Below are positions 43,475 to 52,175 of a stretch of 64,000 bases of DNA, in pieces (the stretch's first letter is position 1; the number at the start of each line of letters is the position of its first letter). Both the position numbers and the translations under genes were made by a program. Source of the stretch: Paraburkholderia sp. CNPSo 3272 (lineage in GTDB: Bacteria; Pseudomonadota; Gammaproteobacteria; Burkholderiales; Burkholderiaceae); contig NZ_JAMBPQ010000038.1 of the NCBI RefSeq assembly GCF_024206495.1, positions 1-64,000 on the forward strand. Reading direction: 5' to 3'. The notes under the pieces were generated by a model. It was not told where the DNA came from. It made no database searches and worked only from the letters and a program-made list of their open reading frames with translations.

Positions 43475-44286
43475 ACGACACGACGACGAGCCGCGGCGTA
43501 CGCTGGCTGCGCGCCCTCGCGGGCGTAGACACACAAGGCGCGTGCGTGCGATACGCCGACGCGCCGCTCGACGACGAGACCGCGCGCTTCATCACTGTCG
43601 CACCCGATCCCGCGAACCGCTTTCCGCGTGCGCGCGAGAACGTGGTGGGCCTCGAACAGGGCTGGCGTCTTGCGAAGGCGGTGCGCGAAGCGATTGCCGA
43701 AGACGCGGCGAGCGGCAAGCGCCGCCCCATCATCGCGATCGTCGATGTGAAAAGCCAGGCCTACGGCTATCGCGAGGAGATGCTCGGCATTCACCTCGCC
43801 TGCGCCTCGGCCGTGGACGCCTACGCAAGCGCGCGGCTCGCGGGGCATCCCGTGGTGGCGCTGATCGTCGGACCCGCCATGTCGGGCGCGTTTCTCGCTC
43901 ACGGCTATCAGGCCAATCGCATCGTCGCGCTCGATGCGCCCGGCACGATGGTCCACGCCATGGGCAAGGAAGCGGCGGCGCGCGTCACGCGGCGCAGCGT
44001 AGAGGAGCTCGACGAGCTGGGCGAAAAGATCGTACCGATGTCATATTCGATGGCTTCGTTCGCCAAGCTAGGTTTGCTCGACGAGCTGATCGAAGGCGTC
44101 GATGCGGACGCGCCGAGCGTTGCGCAGATCGCACGTGTGCGCGATGTGCTCGCACAGAAGGTGCGGGAAGCACGCGGCGACACGAGCGGGCTCGCGCATC
44201 GTCTGCAAGGCGAGTCGGCGCAGCGCACGCGTGCGGCGTCGATCGAGGTGCGCAAGCGCCTGGCGCAACAGTGGGACGCTAGCTGA
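43471..44286 (+). CDS. mdcE: Malonyl-S-ACP decarboxylase gamma subunit
   Basis: A 271-residue partner of MdcD. The GPAMSGAFLAHGYQANRI and GTMVHAMGKEAAARVTRRS segments are typical. It has no biotin-attachment site, in keeping with the biotin-independent (Mdc) enzyme. Overlaps of 4 bp (mdcD) and 1 bp (mdcG) indicate coupled translation. Confidence 0.93.
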   Translation: MNDTTTSRGVRWLRALAGVDTQGACVRYADAPLDDETARFITVAPDPANRFPRARENVVGLEQGWRLAKAVREAIAEDAASGKRRPIIAIVDVKSQAYGYREEMLGIHLACASAVDAYASARLAGHPVVALIVGPAMSGAFLAHGYQANRIVALDAPGTMVHAMGKEAAARVTRRSVEELDELGEKIVPMSYSMASFAKLGLLDELIEGVDADAPSVAQIARVRDVLAQKVREARGDTSGLAHRLQGESAQRTRAASIEVRKRLAQQWDAS

Positions 44287-44963
44287 TGCGAGTCTGCGCC
44301 GCCGCGCCGTTCGCTGCGGATGAGCCGCGCATGGACGACGCACGCTGGCGCGCGCACGACCTGCTGCGCGTCGCGCGCCATACCCCGTCAGGCGACGAGC
44401 CGGATTGGGTACGCGCCGCGCTTGCCCGCGCGCCCTGGGTGGTCGTGCGGCGCACGCGCGCGGCGGCGGGGTTCGTGGCGGTGGGCGTGCGCGGCGGCGT
44501 ACGTTCCGAGCGTTTCGGCACATGGCTCCATACTGAGGATATCGAATCATCTTCCGGTCCGGAGGATCTGCTCGGCGTCGAACCGCTTCGCGCACGCCGC
44601 GCACTGCCCGCATTCATCGCGCTGGCTACCCTGCGCACTAGCGCCGCGCCGTTGCGCAATTTCGTTTGGGGCCCCACCGGCAGCGCCGGTTTCGAACTCG
44701 CCACGGGCGTTCCCACGCTCACGGCATCGAGCGATCTCGACATCCTGATTCGCCTGCCGCAACGCATCTCACGCGCGGCGATCGATTCGCTGGCGCAGGC
44801 GCTCGCGCAAGCCGCCAGCCGCTCGGGCACGCGCATCGACGCGCAACTCGAAACGCCCGCGGGCGGGGTCGCGCTCGCCGAACTCGCGGCGCACAAGCCG
44901 CGCGTGCTGGCGCGCGCTTCCAGCGGCGCGCAACTCGTCGCCGATCCGTGGCGAGCAGCATGA
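44286..44963 (+). CDS. mdcG: Phosphoribosyl-dephospho-CoA transferase
   Basis: The 225-residue nucleotidyltransferase attaches the prosthetic group made by MdcB to apo-MdcC. DLDILIRLP (about 155) has the Asp pair of the nucleotidyltransferase fold, and FVWGPTGSAGFELATG is a family block. ATG 44286 shares its A with the mdcE TGA; an in-frame ATG at 44331 is possible and would remove a poorly conserved start. Confidence 0.9.
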   Translation: MRVCAAAPFAADEPRMDDARWRAHDLLRVARHTPSGDEPDWVRAALARAPWVVVRRTRAAAGFVAVGVRGGVRSERFGTWLHTEDIESSSGPEDLLGVEPLRARRALPAFIALATLRTSAAPLRNFVWGPTGSAGFELATGVPTLTASSDLDILIRLPQRISRAAIDSLAQALAQAASRSGTRIDAQLETPAGGVALAELAAHKPRVLARASSGAQLVADPWRAA

Positions 44964-45898
44964 CGCTCGCCCTGCTCTTTCCCGGCCAAGGCGCGCAAAA
45001 CGCAGGCTTCCTCCACAAGCTGCCGCAGCACGACGCCGTGCGGGCGACGCTCGACGAGGCGTCGGCGGCACTCGGCTTTGACATCCTTACGCTCGATAGC
45101 GACGACGCCTTGCGCTCTACGGTTGCCGTTCAGATCGGCCTCACGGTCGCGGGCGTGGCCGTGGCGCGCGCGCTCGCGCACGAAGGACTCACGCCGCAAT
45201 TCAGCGCAGGGCTTTCCGTAGGCGCCTATGCGGCCGCAGTAAGCTGCGAGGCCCTGGCGTTTGGCGACGCGCTGCATATGGTACGCAAACGCGCCGAGCT
45301 GATGGAAAGTGCATGGCCCTCGGGCTATGGCCTCACGGCCATCGCGGGGCTGAGCGAGACGCAGGTCGAAGCGCTCGCGGATGCGCATGCACGCGACAGC
45401 GGCGAGCAAGTGTACGTGGCGAACGTCAACGCGCCGCGCCAGATCATCGTAGCCGGCGCCGATGGCGCGCTCGAAGCCTTCGCGGCCCGCGCGCTCGCCG
45501 CTGGCGCGCGCAAGGCGCAACGGCTCGCAGTGGCAGTTCCTTCGCATTGCGAACTATTGGCCGATGCCGCCGATACGCTCACGGAGTGGGCGCGCGACAT
45601 GCCGTTTCGTACGCCGCGTAGTGTGTATGTCGACAATCGCGGCGGCAGGCCGCTCTACCACGCCGACGCCATCCGCACCGATCTCGCCACCAATATGCGC
45701 TACACGGTGCGCTGGTACGACGCGCTCACGGTCATGATCGAGTCGGGCGCCAGCGTGCTGGTCGAAGCGCCGCCCGGCCAGGTGCTCACGGACATCGCGC
45801 GCGAGCAGTATCCCGAGGTGACCGCGCTCGCGGGCTCGGGTTTGCCGCTGGAGCGTCTTGTCGCGATCGTGCGGCGCCGGCTCGGCGAGGACGCCTGA
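44960..45898 (+). CDS. mdcH: Malonyl-CoA:ACP transacylase of the malonate operon
   Basis: This FabD-like 312-residue enzyme loads malonyl from malonyl-CoA onto MdcC to prime the cycle. LLFPGQGAQ opens the protein, GLSVGAYAAAVS contains the catalytic Ser and the later His is in AVPSHCELL. It overlaps mdcG by 4 bp and ends the operon; two palindromes follow at 45912-45938. No transporter gene (mdcF, mdcLM) follows it. Confidence 0.93.
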   Translation: MTLALLFPGQGAQNAGFLHKLPQHDAVRATLDEASAALGFDILTLDSDDALRSTVAVQIGLTVAGVAVARALAHEGLTPQFSAGLSVGAYAAAVSCEALAFGDALHMVRKRAELMESAWPSGYGLTAIAGLSETQVEALADAHARDSGEQVYVANVNAPRQIIVAGADGALEAFAARALAAGARKAQRLAVAVPSHCELLADAADTLTEWARDMPFRTPRSVYVDNRGGRPLYHADAIRTDLATNMRYTVRWYDALTVMIESGASVLVEAPPGQVLTDIAREQYPEVTALAGSGLPLERLVAIVRRRLGEDA

Positions 45899-45911
45899 TC
45901 GCAGCGCAAAT

Positions 45912-45938
45912 GCCGAATTCGGCGTTTATGCGCATAAA
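45912..45938. repeat. Two adjoining palindromes after mdcH
   Basis: GCCGAATTCGGC (45912-45923) and TTTATGCGCATAAA (45925-45938) are both perfect palindromes, one base apart, at the end of the malonate operon. The T-rich segment that follows (about 45940-45955) could terminate transcription. The 133-bp gap has no gene. Confidence 0.55.
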
Positions 45939-46031
45939 TTCTTATTTGATTTTTTGCGCGAAGCCGCTCGCGCGCATGGCCGCCGCATCGAAAATCAGCG
46001 AATTGGCACTTATTTTCCGCGATTCAGTGGT

Positions 46032-46628
46032 CTATTTCCGCAAATCGGGCGTTACCACACGAAACGTGAGGTTCACGCGCTCGCCACTCACCGCAGGCTC
46101 CTTTGGCACGCGGTGCCGCCATTGGGCCTGAGTCTTGCCCTGCATCACGAGCAGACTGCCACTCGTCAACTGAAAAGAACGCACCACGCCCGTCGCGTTG
46201 TGGCGCAAGTCGAAACGCCGCGTCGCGCCGAGGCTCAGCGAGGCAATCACCGGCTCGGGGCCGAGTTCAGGTTCGTGGTCCGCATGCCAGCCCATGCTGT
46301 CCGTGCCCGTGCGGTAACGATTGAGCAGCACGCTGTTGAAGCGCACGCCGCAAAGCGCCGAAATGGCGTCGCGCAGTTCGGCTACCTGGCTGGTCCACGG
46401 CTGCGGGACGTTTCGGATGCCTGAGTAGATGTACACCGCACCCTCGTCGCCCTGCCAGGCCGTGAGGCGCGGCTGGTCTACCCAGCCGCCGGGAGTGCGA
46501 ATGCGTTCCTGGCGCCAGTCGGCCTCGGCGATGATGCGCGCGAGCGCCTCGGCGGCCGCCTCCGGCGCGAGCCATGACGGATGCCATGCCACGTCCGGGG
46601 CAGGCGTATCGTCGAAAAGATCGAACAT
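46032..46628 (-). CDS. AlkB-like 2-oxoglutarate/Fe(II) dioxygenase
   Basis: A 198-residue enzyme of the AlkB superfamily that may remove alkyl lesions from nucleic acids by oxidation. The HxD...H facial triad is H115, D117 and H172, and 2-oxoglutarate contacts R184 and R190 (RVNLTFR); NRYRTGTDSMGWHADHEPEL is the ALKBH2/3-like block. ATG 46628 fits best; in-frame ATGs at 46670 and 46694 add unconserved residues. Confidence 0.88.
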   Translation of the reverse strand: MFDLFDDTPAPDVAWHPSWLAPEAAAEALARIIAEADWRQERIRTPGGWVDQPRLTAWQGDEGAVYIYSGIRNVPQPWTSQVAELRDAISALCGVRFNSVLLNRYRTGTDSMGWHADHEPELGPEPVIASLSLGATRRFDLRHNATGVVRSFQLTSGSLLVMQGKTQAQWRHRVPKEPAVSGERVNLTFRVVTPDLRK

Positions 46629-46743
46629 CGGGAGTGCTTCAATCGAACGGGAAAGCAGACAGTTTCGCATGGCGCGGACCCGGCCGCCGCGCACCCTCGC
46701 TTCTCGCAGGATAGCGAATCAACCGAAACCGCAAACAAGCGAA

Positions 46744-47079
46744 TCAGGTGAGCAATGCGATGTAGAACACCGCGGCGCCGATGAGCGCGCCGACGAAGCA
46801 GAAGCCTTCGGCGGGTTCGTCGGTGGTGCGAGATCGCAGCCAGGCGCCCAGTACGCCGAACATGCCCGCAATACCGAGCGCGACGAACACCATCACGACG
46901 TCGAATAACGCGCTTCGGCCAATTTCGAGAATATCGATGTTCTTGACCGCGATATACAGCGCGATGGCCATGATCGAGAGAACGACCATCGGCAGCATGA
47001 CATGGCTGCCCTCGTGCCCGACGTGACGACCATGCAGACCCTCATGCAGCCCATGTGCGACCGGCCGGATACCTTTCAT
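46744..47079 (-). CDS. Small His-rich membrane protein of unknown function
   Basis: A 111-residue protein. Residues 8-26 hold six His spaced by three or four residues (VAHGLHEGLHGRHVGHEGSH), then three hydrophobic segments (about 28-45, 54-76 and 88-108). The His-rich part would face one side of the membrane and could bind metal. GAGACGG is 5 bp before ATG 47079. No family was recognised. Confidence 0.6.
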   Translation of the reverse strand: MKGIRPVAHGLHEGLHGRHVGHEGSHVMLPMVVLSIMAIALYIAVKNIDILEIGRSALFDVVMVFVALGIAGMFGVLGAWLRSRTTDEPAEGFCFVGALIGAAVFYIALLT

Positions 47080-47520
47080 GATCCGTCTCCCCCAGAGCGC
47101 CCGAACCGCGCGGGCCTCATTACGAGCATAGTCCACCGCGAGGGCCGATTCAATGGACGTTTAATAGAGTGTGCCCGGCCCCACGAGAACATAGTGCGAC
47201 GAGCGGGAGCACGCTGGCAATCGAGGGAAATGCCGCACCGCCACAGCACGGCCGATAGAGCGTCAAGGCCCATGCATACACGCATGCATGTATGTCATGC
47301 GCAATCGGTAGGCTCTTTCGTGATGCATCGCGGCGTGCATCTTGGGAAACGGCCGCACCGAACGGCACGAAGTCTGCTGCGCCGGTAAAATGCAACGCAG
47401 CCTACTGTGCTGACTTTTCCACCGGATTTTCGAGCGGGCCTCGACGATTGGACTTTGCTGCAGCGCGCCGTGCCCTGCGCGGCAGCCCGCGTCGGTCCGC
47501 TCCCCTCCGTTTGCGCCGCC
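47080..47520. other. 441-bp gap between divergent genes
   Basis: No coding region or RNA gene is visible. It holds a near-palindrome, CATACA-c-GCATGC-a-TGTATG (47275-47294). The rest must contain the promoters of the His-rich protein (minus) and metallophosphoesterase (plus) genes, which I could not locate with confidence. Confidence 0.5.
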
Positions 47521-48678
47521 ATGCCCCGACTCTCGTTTCTGGTCCGCTTCATTGCCATCGGCGTGCTGCTGCATGCTTATGTCGGCTTTCGCCTGATTCC
47601 CGACCTGCCGGTGCCCACCGTCGGCAAATGGCTGGCCGTGCTGTGGCTCGTGCTCTCGGTGCTGTTCATCCCGCCCGGCATGCTCGCGCGGCGCTTCAAG
47701 CGCCAGCCGCTCGGCGACCGCCTCGCCTGGATCGGCATGCTCGCCATGGGCTTCTTCTCGTCGCTGCTCATGCTGACGATCGCGCGCGACATCGTGCTCG
47801 CCTCGGCCATGACCGTGGAGGCACTGTGGCCCAAAGCCATCGATCTCGCCGGCTGGCGCACCGTGAGCGCCGCCGCGGTGATCGCGCTTGCGTTCCTCTC
47901 CTCCGGGTTCGGCTTCTTCAACGCGCGGCGGCGTGCGCGCGTGCGCAACGTCGAGGTGCCGATTCGCGGCCTGCCCGCCGCGCTCGACGGCTTCACGATC
48001 GTGCAACTGAGCGACATCCATGTCGGCCCGACGATCAAGCACGGCTACGTCGATGCCATCGTGCGCGCCGTGAACCAGCTCGACGCCGACGTGGTCGCTA
48101 TCACGGGCGACGTGGTGGACGGCAGCGTGGCGCACCTCGCCGCGCACACCGCGCCGCTCGGCAAGCTCAACGCGCATCACGGCGTGTATCTCGTGACCGG
48201 CAACCACGAGTACTACTCGGGCGCGGACGCCTGGATTGCCGAGTTCCGCCGCATCGGCCTCACGGTGCTGATGAACCAGCATGTGGTGATCGAGCATGGC
48301 GGCGCGCGGCTCGTGCTGGCCGGCGTGACCGACTACACGGGCGGCCAGTTCGATCCCGCGCACCGCAGCGATCCGGCCGAAGCGCTGCGCGGCGCGCCCG
48401 CCGACGTCAACACGCGCGTGCTGCTCGCGCACCAGCCGCGCACGGCCCACGCCGCCGTCGACGCGGGCTTTACGCTGCAACTCTCCGGCCACACGCACGG
48501 CGGCCAGATTTTCCCGTGGAATTTTCTCGTGCGGCTGCAGCAGCCGTTCACTGCGGGCCTCGAAAAGCTCGGCAGCCTGTGGGTCTACACGAGCCGCGGC
48601 ACGGGCTACTGGGGGCCGCCCAAGCGCCTTGGCGCGCCTTCGGAAATCACGCGCGTGCGGCTGGTGGGCGCACAGTGA
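47521..48678 (+). CDS. Membrane-anchored metallophosphoesterase
   Basis: The 385-residue protein has four N-terminal helices (to about 145), then a calcineurin-like phosphoesterase domain of the YkuE/YaeI type: QLSDIHVG (D and H ligands), TGDVVDG, GNHEYY and SGHTHGGQ. In E. coli YaeI, phosphodiesterase activity is known; the natural substrate here is unknown. ATG 47521 begins with a signal-anchor-like helix. Confidence 0.88.
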   Translation: MPRLSFLVRFIAIGVLLHAYVGFRLIPDLPVPTVGKWLAVLWLVLSVLFIPPGMLARRFKRQPLGDRLAWIGMLAMGFFSSLLMLTIARDIVLASAMTVEALWPKAIDLAGWRTVSAAAVIALAFLSSGFGFFNARRRARVRNVEVPIRGLPAALDGFTIVQLSDIHVGPTIKHGYVDAIVRAVNQLDADVVAITGDVVDGSVAHLAAHTAPLGKLNAHHGVYLVTGNHEYYSGADAWIAEFRRIGLTVLMNQHVVIEHGGARLVLAGVTDYTGGQFDPAHRSDPAEALRGAPADVNTRVLLAHQPRTAHAAVDAGFTLQLSGHTHGGQIFPWNFLVRLQQPFTAGLEKLGSLWVYTSRGTGYWGPPKRLGAPSEITRVRLVGAQ

Positions 48679-48780
48679 ACCCCTGGGCGCGCTGCGCCCG
48701 ACGGCCCGCGCGGCCTTGCCGGTATCATCGGACGATGCCGCCGTTCGTCCGCCTGCCGCTTTAACTGGAATCCATCGCAC

Positions 48781-49872
48781 ATGGAAGGCAACAAGCAGCT
48801 TCACCAGACATCGTTCTATTTGCTGTTGTTCACGGTGTCCATCGCGCTTTGCTTCATCCTCGCGCCGTTCTTCAGCACGGTGCTCTGGGGCGCCATACTC
48901 GCATTGATCTTCCAGCCAGTGCAGCGCCGGCTCGTTGCCCGGCTCGGGCGGCGGCGCAATATCGCCGCGCTCATTACGCTCACCATCTGCCTCGTCATCG
49001 TGATCTTTCCGCTCACGCTGGTGACGGCCACGCTGGTGCAGCAGGTCGCCTTGGCATATCAGGGGGTGCGAAGCGGCAGCCTCGACTTCGGCGCCTACTT
49101 CACGCAGATCGTCCATGCCATGCCCGAGTCGATTCAGAACCTGCTAGCGCGCTACGACCTCATGGATCTGCCCGGGCTGCAGCAGCGACTTTCGGCGGGC
49201 GCCGCAGAGATCAGCCAGTTCGTCGCCACGCGTGCTTTCTCCTTCGGGCAGAACACGCTGCAATTTCTGGTGAGTTTCGGCGTGATGCTCTATCTGTTCT
49301 TTTTCCTCGTGCGCGACGGCCGGGAAATTTCGCGGCTCGTGCGCGACGCCATTCCGCTCGACGAACAGCACAAGCTGCATCTCATGCGCAAGTTCACGAC
49401 GGTGATCCGCGCAACGGTGAAGGGCAACGTGGCCGTGGCTGTCGTGCAGGGCGGCCTGGGCGGCATCGCGCTCTGGGTGCTCGGAATTCAGGGCGCGCTG
49501 CTGTGGGGCTTCGTGATGATGCTGCTCTCGCTGTTGCCCGCCGTGGGCGCGGCGCTCGTGTGGGGACCCATAGCGATCTACTTCCTCTCCACAGGCGCGG
49601 TGGCGAAGGGCGTCGGGCTGATCGTCTTCGGCTCCGTCGTGATCGGCACCGTGGACAACGTGCTGCGCCCCCTGCTCGTGGGCAAGGACACGCGCCTGCC
49701 CGACTGGGTCGTGTTGATCTCGACGCTCGGCGGCATTTCGCTCATCGGCATTAACGGCTTCGTGATCGGGCCGCTCGTCGCTGCGCTTTTCATCAGTTGC
49801 TGGGACTTGCTGCGCAAGGACCAGCACTACATCGAAAACGAAAGCACCCCCGTGGAAGACGAGCCCGTGTAA
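48781..49872 (+). CDS. AI-2E family transporter (PerM-like)
   Basis: This 363-residue inner-membrane protein has the AI-2E/UPF0118 arrangement: two helices, a variable extramembrane section, then about six helices with GPIAIYFLSTGAVAKGVGL. Family members export autoinducer-2 or act as Na+/H+ exchangers; which one cannot be read. It lies 102 bp after the phosphoesterase gene. Confidence 0.88.
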   Translation: MEGNKQLHQTSFYLLLFTVSIALCFILAPFFSTVLWGAILALIFQPVQRRLVARLGRRRNIAALITLTICLVIVIFPLTLVTATLVQQVALAYQGVRSGSLDFGAYFTQIVHAMPESIQNLLARYDLMDLPGLQQRLSAGAAEISQFVATRAFSFGQNTLQFLVSFGVMLYLFFFLVRDGREISRLVRDAIPLDEQHKLHLMRKFTTVIRATVKGNVAVAVVQGGLGGIALWVLGIQGALLWGFVMMLLSLLPAVGAALVWGPIAIYFLSTGAVAKGVGLIVFGSVVIGTVDNVLRPLLVGKDTRLPDWVVLISTLGGISLIGINGFVIGPLVAALFISCWDLLRKDQHYIENESTPVEDEPV

Positions 49873-49902
49873 GCGCCGCTTCCGGGCCGCATCAGTGCGG
49901 CG

Positions 49903-51342
49903 CTAGGGCGAAACGTGCAGCGGCACGCCGGCGCGGCCCTGGCGTGCAATCCCTGCAACGGGCGCTTCGGGTGCTTCTGCGCCGTCCACGGCCACCGAAA
50001 ACCCGAACGTGTTGACGCCGTCTGCACTGCGCACGAACACCGTGCCGCCGTGCATTTCCGCCACGGCCTTGACGATCGACAGCCCGAGCCCGTGATTTTC
50101 GTGGCTGTTCGAGCGAGCCTCCTGAATGCGGTAGAAGCGGTCGAAAATATGCTCGCGCGTCACCGGATCGAGCGGCTCGCCGGGATTCGAAACGGCGATC
50201 TCGACGTGACCGTTCTGCGGCGCGACCGTGGCGCGCAGCGTCGTACCGGGCTGCGAATGCTGGATCGCGTTGACGAACAGATTGCTCATGGCTCGGCCGA
50301 TCAGCGACGTATTCACCCATGCGCGCGCATCGCCTTGCACTTCCACCCGCAGTTGCGCCTCTTCGAGAGGCATCTCCAGAAAATCGAGCATGCGTTCGAT
50401 CTCCGCGCGCAACGACACTTCCGTGAGGTCCGTCGCGCGTTCGCCGCGATCGCTGCGCGAGAGGAACAGCATGTCGTTCACGATCACGCGCAATCGTTCG
50501 AATTCCTCAAGATTCGATTGCAGCGTCTGTTGCAGCTGCTCGACTGAACGGTCGCGCGTGAGCGCCACCTGGGTCTGGCCAATCAGGATGCTCACCGGTG
50601 TGCGCAGCTCGTGCGCCACGTCGGCGTTGAACGATTCGAGCCGCTCGTAGGCCTTGTCGAGGCGTTCGAGCGCTCCATTGAACGACGTGGCGAGCTCGTG
50701 CAGTTCCTCGGGCAGTTCTTCCGCATGCAGGCGCTGGCGCCGGTTCGACGGGCTCAACTGCGAGGCCTCGCGCGAGAGCCGCGTGAGCGGCGCAAGACCG
50801 AAGCGCGTCACCGCGCGGCTCAGCAGCGCGACCGCGATGGTGGACAGCGCGATCAGCACGCCAAGCGCAATACCAAAGCGCCGCAGCATGCCTTCGGTGC
50901 GCACACAGTCGCTGCCGACCATGAGTTTCACCTGGGGCCGGTCACCGCTTGCGGGCACGATAAAGGTCGTCGTAATGACGTCGTAGCTGCAACCCGGCGG
51001 GCGCACGAGCAGATGATTGGGGCCCACGTCACCGGTGACCTTGCCGACGATGGGCGTACCGAAACGAAAGCGCGGATCCGGGCCTTCGACGTAGTAGTGC
51101 ATACGGCTATCCGCAGGCGAGAGGTCGCGCAGCTTTTCCTGCACGAAGGCCCACTTCTGCACGTCCGGTGCGTGCGCAACGATGAGGCTCGCGATGCGCG
51201 CGCGCGTGTCGAGCGTTTCGCGCAGCTCGTTGAAGAGCTGACGCTGCATCAGGAAAAAGAGGCCCGCGCCCGTGAGCGTGAACACGATGAGCGACACCGC
51301 TGCGAACATCGCCGAAAGCCGCAGCGAGATCGAGCGTTTCAT
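49903..51342 (-). CDS. Sensor histidine kinase, CusS/IrlS-like
   Basis: A 479-residue inner-membrane kinase. TM1 (about 12-32) and TM2 (about 155-175) enclose a periplasmic sensor, followed by HAMP, HisKA with H244 (VAHELRTPVS) and HATPase_c (NLFVNAIQHS, GLGLSIVKAV). Proteins of this kind sense metals or envelope stress. Its ATG overlaps the response regulator by 4 bp, and the pair lies downstream of the RND pump operon on the same strand, which is the evident target. The inducer is unknown. Confidence 0.93.
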   Translation of the reverse strand: MKRSISLRLSAMFAAVSLIVFTLTGAGLFFLMQRQLFNELRETLDTRARIASLIVAHAPDVQKWAFVQEKLRDLSPADSRMHYYVEGPDPRFRFGTPIVGKVTGDVGPNHLLVRPPGCSYDVITTTFIVPASGDRPQVKLMVGSDCVRTEGMLRRFGIALGVLIALSTIAVALLSRAVTRFGLAPLTRLSREASQLSPSNRRQRLHAEELPEELHELATSFNGALERLDKAYERLESFNADVAHELRTPVSILIGQTQVALTRDRSVEQLQQTLQSNLEEFERLRVIVNDMLFLSRSDRGERATDLTEVSLRAEIERMLDFLEMPLEEAQLRVEVQGDARAWVNTSLIGRAMSNLFVNAIQHSQPGTTLRATVAPQNGHVEIAVSNPGEPLDPVTREHIFDRFYRIQEARSNSHENHGLGLSIVKAVAEMHGGTVFVRSADGVNTFGFSVAVDGAEAPEAPVAGIARQGRAGVPLHVSP

Positions 51343-52028
51343 GACGTCTGGCCTCCTTCCTCGCGCATTTCGAGCACGTAGCCCATGCCGCGTATGGTGT
51401 GCAGCAGTTTCGCCGCGTGCGGGCCGTCGAGCTTGGCGCGCAGCCGCTTGATCGCCGTTTCCACGACGTTCGCATTGCTTTCGAAATTCACGTCCCAGAC
51501 CAGCTCGGTGATGAGCGTCTTCGAGAGAATCTCGCCGCGCCGCCGCGCGAGCACCGAAAGCAGCTGGAATTCCTTCGCCGTGAGATCGAGGCGCACGCCG
51601 TCGCGCGTCGCGCGGCGGCTGATGAGGTCCACCTGCAGATCGCCCACCGAAATCAGCGTGGATTCCTGCGTGCGTGCGCGCCGCGTGAGCGCGCGCAGCC
51701 GCTCGACGAGTTCGAGGAACGAGAACGGCTTCGTGAGATAGTCGTCGGCGCCGTCGCGCAGGCCATGCACGCGATCGTCCACGCGATCGCGCGCCGTCAG
51801 CATGATCACCGGCGTGTCCTTCTTCGTGCGCACCGCGCGCAGCACGCCGAAGCCGTCGAGCTTCGGTAGCATGACGTCGAGCACGATCACGTCGAAGTCG
51901 TATTCCGTGGCCATCCACGCGCCTTCCTCGCCGTCCATGGCGACGTCCACGACCCAGCCCTGCTCCGTGAGTCCGCTACGCAAGTAGTCCACGACCTTGC
52001 GTTCGTCTTCGATAACCAATACTTTCAT
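51339..52028 (-). CDS. OmpR-family response regulator, IrlR/CopR-like
   Basis: The 229-residue activator contains a receiver (D51 phosphoacceptor, T78, K100) and a winged helix DNA-binding domain (about 130-222; TAKEFQLLSVLARRRGEILS). The receiver end GADDYLTKPF is that of heavy-metal regulators. It is cotranscribed with the kinase and follows the outer-membrane factor by 147 bp, so the sensor system may be coupled to its pump. Confidence 0.93.
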   Translation of the reverse strand: MKVLVIEDERKVVDYLRSGLTEQGWVVDVAMDGEEGAWMATEYDFDVIVLDVMLPKLDGFGVLRAVRTKKDTPVIMLTARDRVDDRVHGLRDGADDYLTKPFSFLELVERLRALTRRARTQESTLISVGDLQVDLISRRATRDGVRLDLTAKEFQLLSVLARRRGEILSKTLITELVWDVNFESNANVVETAIKRLRAKLDGPHAAKLLHTIRGMGYVLEMREEGGQTS

Positions 52029-52175
52029 GCCCGCCCTCCTCTTGGCGCGCTGACCTGGCGGTGCCGGCCGATGCGGCCCGCGACCGCCGTTGCGCGCTTT
52101 TATATGCCCTGGTGCCGGGCCCGCTCAAGCCCTCTCGTGCCGCTTGTATCCACGCTTTCAGCCCTTGCATGGGGC

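Noticed and set aside
51343..51918. Extended start of the sensor kinase frame to 51918
   Set aside because: The extension is an out-of-frame reading of the response regulator; the kinase starts at 51342 with a signal-anchor helix.
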